DNA of 8,558 nt from Acholeplasmatales bacterium (GTDB lineage Bacteria; Bacillota_I; Bacilli_A; Acholeplasmatales; Anaeroplasmataceae): assembly GCA_017388605.1 (NCBI GenBank), contig JAFPIE010000197.1:1-8558 (forward strand). Reading direction: 5' to 3'. This document shows, piece after piece, positions 1 to 6,418 of the stretch. The number at the start of each line of letters is the position of its first letter. Positions within the stretch are counted from its first letter, which is position 1. The notes beneath the pieces are model-generated. The model was not told where the DNA came from and searched no databases. It worked only from the letters and a program-made list of their open reading frames with translations. Made by a program: the position numbers and the translations under genes.

Positions 1-82
1 TCATTTCTATTTATTTTTTGATTAGCTTTTTCGCCTTTCATTAAATAAATAGGCAAAATCTTAAAAAAATTTTCACGATTAT

Positions 83-116
83 AAAAAAACTGTAAAAATT
101 TTTACATCTTTACAGT
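83..116 (-). terminator. intrinsic terminator of the helicase-rsmD-GH2 operon
   Basis: On the minus strand ACTGTAAA (116 to 109) pairs with TTTACAGT (96 to 89), an 8-bp stem with a 12-nt loop, followed directly by seven T (89 to 83). An alternative 16-nt perfect palindrome lies inside it at 91-106. It starts ten bases after the GH2 stop codon, so it most likely ends the four-gene operon. The stem is AT-rich and therefore weak. Confidence 0.75.
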
Positions 117-125
117 CTTAAAAGC

Positions 126-2429
126 TTAAATTGTAATTTCAATAGTATCTTTAGAATCGGAGCCTTTGATAGTAGCATGAGCTGCATTCCTTTTAATTGC
201 AATCATACATGCGCCTAAGAAGGTATGTGCTTCATTTTTAATATAATTATCCTCTGTTCTAGGGTTTGCAGAGCCAATACCTACTAGGGTTGCGCCATCT
301 AGGGATACTTTAATTAATTCCTCTTTTGTCGTATCAATTATATTATTACTATCCTTATATTCAAAATAAATATAGGTTAATTCCTTACCACTATAATCGA
401 TTCTTGCAGTAAGCTTAGATTCCATTGATGTCGCTAAAATCTTTTCCTCTACAACCTTATTATCCTTATAGCCTATAGCCTTTATAGATCCCTTTTCGTA
501 TGGGAATTTATAGGTAGTAAAGCCATTTACAATTTCTTTTTTACCTAAGGATTTACCATTAACAAATAATTCAACTATAGGGTATATAGAATATACCTCT
601 ACAACAATATCCTTACCGATAACATCATCCTTATAGGTATAGGTATTTCTTGAATTGGTCCAGCGCCATGCGGATTTTGTTTCGTCTTCATCATAAATAT
701 AGGATGCAAGCTCTAAGGTTGCCTTACCATAGGTAACCATAGCTAAATATGCCTCACCTGTAGGGTACCCTAGTAAATCGAAGGCACCACCATTCGCTAA
801 AATCCATGGATATGGCTTTTGGAAATGATGATCATGATCAAAATAACCACCAATACCTACCTCACCTAAATAATCTATACCTGTCCAAATGAAATCACCA
901 ATAACCTGTGGGTACTTCTTCATTCTTTCATAATTCTTATAGATATCCTCGCACATAGTCTCTGTGCCTACAATAATTCTTTCTGGATGAATTTTACTAT
1001 CTAGCTCATATCTTTTATATGCATAATTATAGCCAGCTAAATCTAATACCTTAAATGTTTCAATAGATACTCTTTCGCTATCAGGAGCGCAAGCAATTTC
1101 AGCCATACCATAGCCAAAGCGAGTAACGATTTTATTATAGTCATCTACAATCTCATCACTATTGGTATAAACCTCCATCATCTTGTATCTTTCCTTATGC
1201 GCATTTAATTCTTCTCTTTCTAGATTTGTAAAATTAACACCCATAGTGGATGGTCTATAATCATTCTTATGAATATAATCGCATAATTCATTAAGAATTC
1301 TAAAGCCTTCCTTATCTAGTGTTGTAGGAGAGGCAAGCTCATTACCTAAGGAATACATAATAACAGATGGATGATTATAATCCTTATCCATCATAGATTT
1401 TAAATCCTTAATATAATTATCCTTAAAATCCGTTGCATAATCATATTCTGTCTTATGGTATAGCCACATATCGACTAATTCATCCATAACCAAAATACCA
1501 AGCCTATCACAAGCCTTAAGAAGATGTTGGGACGCAGGATTATGTGCACTTCTTATGGCATTAAAGCCTGCATTCTTTAAGATGAATAATCTTTTTACTT
1601 CAGCATCATATATAGATTTAGCACCTAAGATACCATTATCATGGTGTAAGCATGCACCCTTTAAAATGGTCTTTTTACCATTTAAATAGAATCCTTTTGT
1701 TGTATATTCTAATGTTCTAAAGCCATATTCTAAAGAATATGTATCTATAATTTCATCCTTATCCATTAAATAGAATTTAAATGTATAAAGCTTTGGATTA
1801 TCTAAATCCCATAGAGTAGCATCAATATTTAGCATTCCTGATGCACCTTTATTCTTTTTAATACATTTATCTTCATCATAGATTTCCATAAGTACATCTA
1901 ATTTCTTCCTTGATGTATATGGAATAGTATAGGATAGAGTAATAGGGTCTAAGGATACGGTATTTAATTTAATATCATTTATATTAAAATGATCCATTCC
2001 ACCAATATATAATTCTACTCCCCTATATAAGCCTGCCCCACTATACCATCTTGAATTTGGTACTAAGGTATTATCTACCGTAATTTTAATTTCATTTGTT
2101 TTTCCATAATTTAAATATTTTGTTAATTCAACAAAATAATCTGTATAGCCATATTTATGGGAATAAATCTCTTGATTATTTACATAAACTATAGAATTTC
2201 TATAAGCACCTAAAACGTGAAGATGAATCGAATGATTTATAAATTCTTTTGGTACCATGAAGGATTTTGTGTAGGTATAAAAGCCTCCACTAAAGTATGC
2301 TCCACCAACACCACAAGGGCCGCCGAAATATCTTTTTTCATGAAGCATTGCATCATGAGGTAAATCTACAAGTATACATTCATTTTCTTTTTCAAATCTC
2401 CAATTGGAATTAAAATCCTTTAAAATCAT
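126..2429 (-). CDS. GH2 family beta-galactosidase-like glycoside hydrolase
   Basis: A retaining exo-glycosidase of family GH2, most likely a beta-galactosidase. It has 767 residues and no signal peptide, so it should act in the cytoplasm on imported sugars. Layout: a jelly-roll sugar-binding domain at about 1-145 with the family word GAGLYRG at 131-137, an immunoglobulin-like domain at about 148-240, and a TIM barrel at about 245-565. The barrel carries SAHNPAS (294-300), SLGNE with the probable acid/base Glu364, VGTET with the probable nucleophile Glu490, and WTGIDYLGE (515-523). A DUF4982-like beta-sandwich (about 600-665) and a last GH2 C-terminal domain (about 673-767) follow, as in Bacteroidota and Firmicutes GH2 enzymes of this build. 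The ATG follows AAGGAGG by 4 nt and the N-terminus matches the family. It is the last gene of the operon, and no sugar transporter or regulator is in view. Family assignment is firm. Substrate is inferred, and beta-glucuronidase or another GH2 activity is possible. Confidence 0.93.
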   Translation of the reverse strand: MILKDFNSNWRFEKENECILVDLPHDAMLHEKRYFGGPCGVGGAYFSGGFYTYTKSFMVPKEFINHSIHLHVLGAYRNSIVYVNNQEIYSHKYGYTDYFVELTKYLNYGKTNEIKITVDNTLVPNSRWYSGAGLYRGVELYIGGMDHFNINDIKLNTVSLDPITLSYTIPYTSRKKLDVLMEIYDEDKCIKKNKGASGMLNIDATLWDLDNPKLYTFKFYLMDKDEIIDTYSLEYGFRTLEYTTKGFYLNGKKTILKGACLHHDNGILGAKSIYDAEVKRLFILKNAGFNAIRSAHNPASQHLLKACDRLGILVMDELVDMWLYHKTEYDYATDFKDNYIKDLKSMMDKDYNHPSVIMYSLGNELASPTTLDKEGFRILNELCDYIHKNDYRPSTMGVNFTNLEREELNAHKERYKMMEVYTNSDEIVDDYNKIVTRFGYGMAEIACAPDSERVSIETFKVLDLAGYNYAYKRYELDSKIHPERIIVGTETMCEDIYKNYERMKKYPQVIGDFIWTGIDYLGEVGIGGYFDHDHHFQKPYPWILANGGAFDLLGYPTGEAYLAMVTYGKATLELASYIYDEDETKSAWRWTNSRNTYTYKDDVIGKDIVVEVYSIYPIVELFVNGKSLGKKEIVNGFTTYKFPYEKGSIKAIGYKDNKVVEEKILATSMESKLTARIDYSGKELTYIYFEYKDSNNIIDTTKEELIKVSLDGATLVGIGSANPRTEDNYIKNEAHTFLGACMIAIKRNAAHATIKGSDSKDTIEITI

Positions 2430-2433
2430 ATAT

Positions 2434-2440
2434 CCTCCTT
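2434..2440 (-). promoter_or_regulatory. ribosome binding site of the GH2 gene, overlapping the upstream stop
   Basis: Minus-strand TAAGGAGGATATATG: the TAA stop of the 2439-3551 gene shares two bases with the AAGGAGG site, which sits 4 nt before the GH2 start. This fixes the start codon and suggests translational coupling between the two genes. Confidence 0.85.
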
Positions 2441-3551
2441 AGGAAACTAAAGAATCATTTTCTTTAGACTCATCTGATAAATACTCCATAGTATCTTCTT
2501 TTTCTAATGCCTGGAATAAGAAATTAAACATAGCAATAATTTCTTCTTCCTCCATTTCGGTATCCTGTGTCTTTTGATACATATTGGATACCACAAAGGA
2601 AACATCCTCTTCACCTCTTAGATTATCTCTTTCGAAGGTGTTTTCTATATTTAATTCATCTAATGTTTTTGTTAATATACAATATAAATCTCTATTATTT
2701 ATAATCATCTTTGCAGGAAGACCTATTTTCGTAAATATTTCATCTAATATACCATAGATTATATTTTTATAATCCTTTGGATCAGAAATGATATATTTAA
2801 GCTCCATAGCCCCTGTTTCAACAAAATAGAAATAGCATAAAAGTGGTCTAATCCCACTACCCTTTACCGCAACCGGTAGGTAGGAGGTAAATAAATAGCA
2901 ATCCTCATTCAAATATAAATGATCCTTATATTCATTTACAAATTCACTATTTATAGGACTTCTATTTGGCATAATCTCTAAATAGGGTAGGCTTCTATAA
3001 ATACAGGAATATTCTAATCTTTCCTTATTGAAGGAGGCAAGAACGCACCTATTTTCATTAAAGGCCTCAATGACACTTAATTCCTCATTTGGGATTAAGG
3101 AATTTAAGAATACAACGTATTCTGAAATGATCTTAATTTCATTATTTTTAGCATAAGTATATCTAGAGCCCTTTTTAAATCGGTAAATAATTAAATTATT
3201 TTCTAAAGTTTTCTTTTGTTCCATCTTATTTAAGAAGATAATATCCTCGTCGGTTAAATCCTTCTTTTCCTTAAATACAGCAACAATAGAATCACAATCT
3301 CCTACCGTTACAGAGTATTCATCCTCTGTAGATAGGACATCATGAACATAATTGATTCCATCACGATTATTAAATACCTGTAGTCCCTTCGCATTACCAA
3401 AGAATTGGTCGATGAAGGTAAGTATTGCCTTTTTACCAAAGGAATCTATGACATAGAATATATCTGCTGAAGAAAAGATATCAAAATATTGTCTTTTCTT
3501 AAAGCTTATGAAGCATTTTCTTATTTCCTTATAATCATCAATAAAGCTCAT
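2439..3551 (-). CDS. uncharacterised two-domain protein (DUF7309/DUF6930-like)
   Basis: 370 residues, cytoplasmic, with no signal peptide or membrane segment. I do not know its function. From memory its pattern resembles a widespread bacterial family of DUF7309 plus DUF6930 proteins, often seen with pRiA4b ORF-3-like or SEC-C proteins. The N-terminal half (about 1-155) has DIFYVIDSFGKK near 30-41, then GNAKGLQVFNNRDG (52-65), an acidic FKEKKDLTDEDI stretch (93-104) and a RFKKGSRY patch (124-131). The C-terminal half (about 205-325) has the block from IRPLL (234) through IGLPAKMIINNRDLY (276-290) to LDELNIEN (297-304), like the DUF6930 'GkPkkI' region. The tail (331-366) is very acidic, with a run of five Glu at 334-338. 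The start lies one base after the rsmD stop with AGGAGG 4 nt upstream, so it is co-translated with rsmD. The family match is by eye and unverified. Confidence 0.8.
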   Translation of the reverse strand: MSFIDDYKEIRKCFISFKKRQYFDIFSSADIFYVIDSFGKKAILTFIDQFFGNAKGLQVFNNRDGINYVHDVLSTEDEYSVTVGDCDSIVAVFKEKKDLTDEDIIFLNKMEQKKTLENNLIIYRFKKGSRYTYAKNNEIKIISEYVVFLNSLIPNEELSVIEAFNENRCVLASFNKERLEYSCIYRSLPYLEIMPNRSPINSEFVNEYKDHLYLNEDCYLFTSYLPVAVKGSGIRPLLCYFYFVETGAMELKYIISDPKDYKNIIYGILDEIFTKIGLPAKMIINNRDLYCILTKTLDELNIENTFERDNLRGEEDVSFVVSNMYQKTQDTEMEEEEIIAMFNFLFQALEKEDTMEYLSDESKENDSLVS

Positions 3552-3552
3552 A

Positions 3553-4083
3553 CTACCTCCTATAGACTACGACTCTTTTAATTCCATATTCCTTGTTCTT
3601 CCATAATTCTAAATCATGGAAGCACCTTGGATATTTAGAATCAATTCCCATTTCATAAACAATTATACCATCATTATCTAAAAGTGGATAAACCATTTCT
3701 AAGATACCTTCTATATCATCCATTTTATAGGGTGGATCTAATATAATTAAAGAATATTTTTCTTTTCTATTAATGCAAAAATCCTTATAATCCATGTTCG
3801 TAAATGTAACATCTAAAATACCTAAGGATTTACAGTTTCTTTTACATACCTCTAGTGCATTTTTATTTAAATCATTTAATGTGATATGAGATATTCCTCT
3901 AGAATATGCCTCAATTCCCATAGCGCCTGAGCCAGCAAATAAATCAAGGGCTTTACCAGAATCGAAATAAGGGCCAATCATATTATAGATTGCGCCTCTA
4001 ACCTTATCCTGGGTTTCTCTTGTCGTATCTAGATTTGTCATATCAATAATTCTATGTCTTAATTTACCAGCTACAATACGCAT
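3553..4083 (-). CDS. rsmD: 16S rRNA (guanine(966)-N(2))-methyltransferase RsmD
   Basis: Transfers methyl from S-adenosylmethionine to the N2 of G966 (E. coli numbering) of 16S rRNA during 30S assembly. It has 176 residues, close to the family's usual 180-200. The start MRIVAG (1-6) is the canonical N-terminus. TRETQDKVRGAIYNMIG (21-37) corresponds to the 'TRPT-DKVREalFnmi' element, with Glu where Pro is common. The SAM-binding motif I is LDLFAGSGAMGIEA (46-59), the acidic loop end is ND (70-71), and the catalytic motif IV is DPPY (116-119). NMIGPYF resembles Bacillus YlbH. AGGAG lies 5 nt before the ATG and overlaps the stop of the helicase gene. In many Firmicutes rsmD precedes coaD; here it is followed instead by an uncharacterised gene. 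Identification is firm. Confidence 0.96.
   Translation of the reverse strand: MRIVAGKLRHRIIDMTNLDTTRETQDKVRGAIYNMIGPYFDSGKALDLFAGSGAMGIEAYSRGISHITLNDLNKNALEVCKRNCKSLGILDVTFTNMDYKDFCINRKEKYSLIILDPPYKMDDIEGILEMVYPLLDNDGIIVYEMGIDSKYPRCFHDLELWKNKEYGIKRVVVYRR
3556..3561 (-). promoter_or_regulatory. ribosome binding site inside the last codons of rsmD
   Basis: Minus-strand TATAGGAGGTAGTATG: the final two Arg codons of rsmD (AGG AGG) double as the Shine-Dalgarno site of the next gene, whose ATG starts one base after the rsmD TAG. The 4-nt spacing is short but usable. Strong coupling is expected. Confidence 0.85.
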
Positions 4084-4088
4084 ATATA

Positions 4089-4093
4089 CTCCT
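4089..4093 (-). promoter_or_regulatory. ribosome binding site of rsmD, overlapping the helicase stop
   Basis: Minus-strand GATAGGAGTATATATG: the helicase TAG stop (4094-4092) overlaps AGGAG (4093-4089), with 5 nt to the rsmD ATG. It supports both the rsmD start choice and co-translation with the helicase gene. Confidence 0.8.
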
Positions 4094-5714
4094 ATCTTGG
4101 GAAGCTATCTACAATTTTAATATTTAGGCTTCTTCCCATAAATTTTTTGCCCTTAAAATTTCTTAAGAATCTTAAGGCCTCATTATGTACCTCAATAAAG
4201 CTTCTTTTATTTTCAATAATGATTTTACCAAAATGCTCCCTGTGAATTTTAAATTCATCATGGAAATATACAACCATTTGGTTTGGTCTTACTCCATCCT
4301 TTTGACCTACATTAATTTCTATTATAGAAAAAGTCTTATTTGAATCCTTCTTATTCTTCTCTTTAGAATCCTTTTTACTTCTATTTTCCTTAACGCTTTG
4401 AACAACAATTTCAGGATATTGTCTACCCTTATTTTCATCGATCATTGAAACTAAAGCATTAAGTAGTGGCATAGGATCACTATTCCCTCTTGCAAGCTTC
4501 ATCAATAGATTATCATATTCATGATTATCTATATTTTTATCGATGGCATCCATAATCTTTAAATATAGCTTCTTTTGGTAGCTTTTCTCTATTTCCTTTG
4601 GTGTAGGTATTTCACATACTCTGATTTTAGATTTCGTATAACGCTCTAAATCAGAAATTCTACCCTTATTTCTTATCGTAGAAATCGTAATGGCAGTACC
4701 TGAAGTGCCAGCTCTTGCGGTTCTTCCTATTCTATGTACATAAAGCTCATTTTCATTAGGTACATCAAAATTGATTACAGCATCAATTCCATCAATATCG
4801 ATACCTCTTGCGGCAACATCGGTTGCAATTAGGATATCTATAGTATTATTTCTAAAGGATTGCATAACCTTATCTCTTGAGATTTGCTTTAAATCTCCAT
4901 GTAAGCCCTCCGCTCTAAAGCCTTGGGTTTGTAAGAATATGACTAATTCATCAACCATAGATTTTGTATTACAGAAAATCATAATCTGATGAAACTGATT
5001 ATAATCTAATAAACGAATTAATAAATCCTTTTTCGAATCCTTCTTACAATAATATAGCTGCTGATCAATGGCTTCAACGGTTAATGTCTTAGATTCAATT
5101 TTAACCCATTTAGGGTCATTCATATAATTCTTAACCACATTTTTAATAAATGGTGGAATTGTAGCACTAAATAGTGCGGTTTGTCTATCCTTTGGCATAG
5201 AGGATAAAATCTTCTCTAAATCCTCTTGGAAGCCCATCTTTAGCATTTCATCTGCCTCATCTAATACCAAATAGCGAATCTGATTAAATTTAAGATTACC
5301 TCTTTCCATTTGATCTATGATTCTACCTGGAGTACCAATAATAATTTGAGGCTTCTTGGATAAGGCAATTCTTTGCTTATCGTAGGATTCACCACCATAA
5401 ATACAAGCATATTTAATATCCTTATTACTTAAAAGTAGCTTTCCAATTTCATTGGAAACCTGAATGCCAAGCTCTCTGGTTGGCGTTAAAACTAAAGCCT
5501 TAGGGTCGTGCTCTTTTGGGTCAATTCCCTCAATTAGAGGAATCGCATAGGCGAAGGTTTTACCTGTACCCGTTTGTGCCTGACCAATACAATCAAAGCC
5601 CTCCTTAAGTAGTGGAATAGCCTCTTCCTGAATCGGTGTTGGAACTAAAATATTCTCTTTATTTAAGCAATCAATAATGTCTTCTCTGACATTTAATTTT
5701 TCAAAATCATTCAT
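4092..5714 (-). CDS. DEAD-box RNA helicase with DbpA-type C-terminal RNA-binding domain
   Basis: ATP-dependent RNA helicase of the DeaD/DbpA/CshA group, expected to remodel rRNA, mRNA or small RNA in the cytoplasm during ribosome assembly, cold adaptation or RNA decay. 540 residues. All core motifs are present: PTPIQ with Q-motif Gln29 (25-29), Walker A AQTGTGKT (46-53), PTREL (78-82), TPGR (128-131), DEAD (152-155), SAT (183-185), ATDVAARGID (297-306) and HRIGRTAR (327-334). A helical extension (about 365-430) and a Lys/Ser-rich linker (about 440-460) lead to a DbpA-like RRM fold (about 462-540), with INVGQKDG near the start and GKKFMGRSLNIKIV near the end. In DbpA/YxiN this domain binds a 23S rRNA hairpin; whether the target is shared is unknown. 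It is the first gene of a four-gene operon with its own promoter. Its Shine-Dalgarno is poor (AAAGAGA), unlike its neighbours. The start is supported by the usual N-terminal F-x-x-L pattern. The exact subfamily is left open. Confidence 0.95.
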   Translation of the reverse strand: MNDFEKLNVREDIIDCLNKENILVPTPIQEEAIPLLKEGFDCIGQAQTGTGKTFAYAIPLIEGIDPKEHDPKALVLTPTRELGIQVSNEIGKLLLSNKDIKYACIYGGESYDKQRIALSKKPQIIIGTPGRIIDQMERGNLKFNQIRYLVLDEADEMLKMGFQEDLEKILSSMPKDRQTALFSATIPPFIKNVVKNYMNDPKWVKIESKTLTVEAIDQQLYYCKKDSKKDLLIRLLDYNQFHQIMIFCNTKSMVDELVIFLQTQGFRAEGLHGDLKQISRDKVMQSFRNNTIDILIATDVAARGIDIDGIDAVINFDVPNENELYVHRIGRTARAGTSGTAITISTIRNKGRISDLERYTKSKIRVCEIPTPKEIEKSYQKKLYLKIMDAIDKNIDNHEYDNLLMKLARGNSDPMPLLNALVSMIDENKGRQYPEIVVQSVKENRSKKDSKEKNKKDSNKTFSIIEINVGQKDGVRPNQMVVYFHDEFKIHREHFGKIIIENKRSFIEVHNEALRFLRNFKGKKFMGRSLNIKIVDSFPR

Positions 5715-5745
5715 AAATTTATCTCTTTTCTTTTATAACCGACTC

Positions 5746-5774
5746 ATTATAACAAAAACCAATATCTAAGTAAA
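5746..5774 (-). promoter_or_regulatory. sigma-A-like promoter of the helicase operon
   Basis: On the minus strand TTTACT (5774-5769) is followed after 17 nt by TATAAT (5751-5746), with TGT just before it making an extended -10. Transcription should begin near 5739, giving a leader of about 25 nt. The -35 starts within two bases of the small-RNA terminator's T-run, so the helicase operon appears to have an initiation independent of the RNA gene. Confidence 0.75.
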
Positions 5775-5775
5775 G

Positions 5776-5798
5776 AAAAAAAGTGGAATTTCCACTTT
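5776..5798 (-). terminator. intrinsic terminator of the small RNA gene
   Basis: Minus-strand AAAGTGG and CCACTTT form a 7-bp stem around a 5-nt loop (AAATT), followed by an unbroken run of seven T (5782-5776). It is a clean Rho-independent terminator that closes the 5776-5964 RNA and separates it from the helicase operon. Some read-through cannot be excluded. Confidence 0.85.
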
Positions 5799-5964
5799 AT
5801 AATAAAGCCTAGGATGGTACGTGAAGAACGAAACCTTCACTGTTGGGTTGCCTCTTTTTAACTATCTATTAGGATTCCTACTCCAAAAAAGGTAGGCCTT
5901 CAACACAAAATAATTCTCAGCACCCTTTTCTATTATAATGAGCTCCACGGCCTTCATCCTAGTT
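5776..5964 (-). ncRNA. standalone structured small RNA, about 189 nt (possibly raiA-motif class)
   Basis: No ORF fits here, yet the stretch has its own promoter and terminator and much more ordered structure than its surroundings. Seen on the minus strand: an 8-bp closing stem CTAGGATG (5962-5955) with CATCCTAG (5816-5809); a 6-bp hairpin GTGAAG/CTTCAC near the 3' side (5840-5821); a hairpin CCTAC/GTAGG (5896-5877) with a 10-nt loop; and the small inverted repeat TAGGATTCCTA (5880-5870). AAGGCC occurs twice (5954-5949 and 5900-5895) and AGGCC can pair with GGCCT between copies. GGGT (5925-5922) can pair with ACCC (5848-5845), and TGTTG (5905-5901) with CAACA (5845-5841), so pseudoknots or alternative folds are likely. 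Several helices hang inside one closing stem, unlike the single long rod of 6S RNA. tmRNA, RNase P RNA and SRP RNA signatures are absent. Size, clade and complexity fit my memory of raiA-motif RNA, but this identity is a guess. That an RNA gene is present is well supported. Confidence 0.75.
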
Positions 5965-5970
5965 ACTTAT

Positions 5971-5999
5971 ATTATATACCTAAAATAATAGTTTTACAA
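5971..5999 (-). promoter_or_regulatory. strong sigma-A-like promoter of the small RNA
   Basis: Minus-strand TTGTAA (5999-5994), a 17-nt AT-rich spacer and a perfect TATAAT (5976-5971). The predicted start is about 5964, two bases before the closing stem of the RNA. It is one of the best promoters in the window, which suggests abundant expression. Confidence 0.85.
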
Positions 6000-6015
6000 G
6001 GCGTGCAAAATAGAC

Positions 6016-6044
6016 AAAAAAGAAAAAATGGCCGAAGCCATTTT
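6016..6044 (-). terminator. intrinsic terminator with TTCG loop after the membrane protein gene
   Basis: Minus-strand AAAATGGC (6044-6037), loop TTCG (6036-6033), GCCATTTT (6032-6025), then TTCTTTTTT. The 8-bp stem with a stable tetraloop begins at the base after the TAG stop of the 6045-6350 gene. It isolates that gene from the small-RNA promoter downstream. Confidence 0.9.
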
Positions 6045-6350
6045 CTATTGAAAAATATGAAAATAGGATAATACACAGCTTAAAATTGCAAATAAAATTA
6101 ATAATACTGCAACTACCTTCATGACATTATCCTTTGTATCCGACCCAAAGCGAGATCTTGTAGCCTGTGGCATAATTAGTGCAATAATAGCTACTGCAAG
6201 AAGAACAAGTGGAATACCAAAATGTAATGTGAAATAATTTTGATATCCAGAAAACATTGCGATAGCGATATATATACCTACACCAAAGGCAATAATTGCC
6301 ATGGAAATCATTATAATTTTGTAAATCATTTTTTCTTTATTTGATGGCAT
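6045..6350 (-). CDS. small three-helix membrane protein, function unknown
   Basis: 101 residues, not recognised. Three hydrophobic segments at about 11-32, 43-60 and 77-98 should span the membrane. The N-terminus is short and basic (MPSNKEKMIYK, no cleavage site) and a basic/polar loop at about 61-76 (TRSRFGSDTKD) lies between helices 2 and 3. By the positive-inside rule that loop and the N-terminus conflict for a three-helix protein, so topology is unsure. No catalytic motif is visible. GGAGGA (6361-6356) lies 5 nt before the ATG, which settles the start. The gene sits 68 bases after the HD-GYP gene, has its own likely promoter and ends in a strong terminator. It may therefore be transcribed alone or by read-through from the HD-GYP gene. 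A functional link between the two is possible but unproven. Confidence 0.85.
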   Translation of the reverse strand: MPSNKEKMIYKIIMISMAIIAFGVGIYIAIAMFSGYQNYFTLHFGIPLVLLAVAIIALIMPQATRSRFGSDTKDNVMKVVAVLLILFAILSCVLSYFHIFQ

Positions 6351-6374
6351 AATTATCCTCCATAAACAATGAAT

Positions 6375-6403
6375 AGTATATCATAAATTAGAAAAAAGAA
6401 AAA
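6375..6403 (-). promoter_or_regulatory. probable extended -10 promoter of the membrane protein gene
   Basis: Minus-strand TGATATACT gives an extended -10 (TATACT at 6380-6375) with a poor -35 (TTTTTC, 6403-6398) 17 nt upstream. Initiation near 6368 would leave a leader of about 17 nt containing the GGAGGA ribosome site. No hairpin terminator for the HD-GYP gene is seen in the same 68 bases, only T-rich sequence. Confidence 0.5.
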
Positions 6404-6418
6404 CAAAATTATATAGAT

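Noticed and set aside
1..82. Possible start of another minus-strand gene (ATG at 41, MKGEKANQ...) with a TATAAT at 83-78
   Set aside because: Only 13 codons are visible before the window edge, no Shine-Dalgarno precedes the ATG, and the -10 box lies in the terminator T tract without a good -35. It cannot be supported.
4771..4989. 72-codon plus-strand frame inside the helicase gene
   Set aside because: It lies antisense to conserved helicase motifs, lacks a ribosome site and has no plausible protein features; it is a shadow of the real gene.
5776..5964. 6S RNA, tmRNA, RNase P RNA, SRP RNA, T-box or lysine riboswitch as identity of the small RNA
   Set aside because: Several side hairpins rather than a long rod argue against 6S; the hallmark sequences of the others are missing, and an own promoter plus terminator argues against a simple riboswitch for the helicase.
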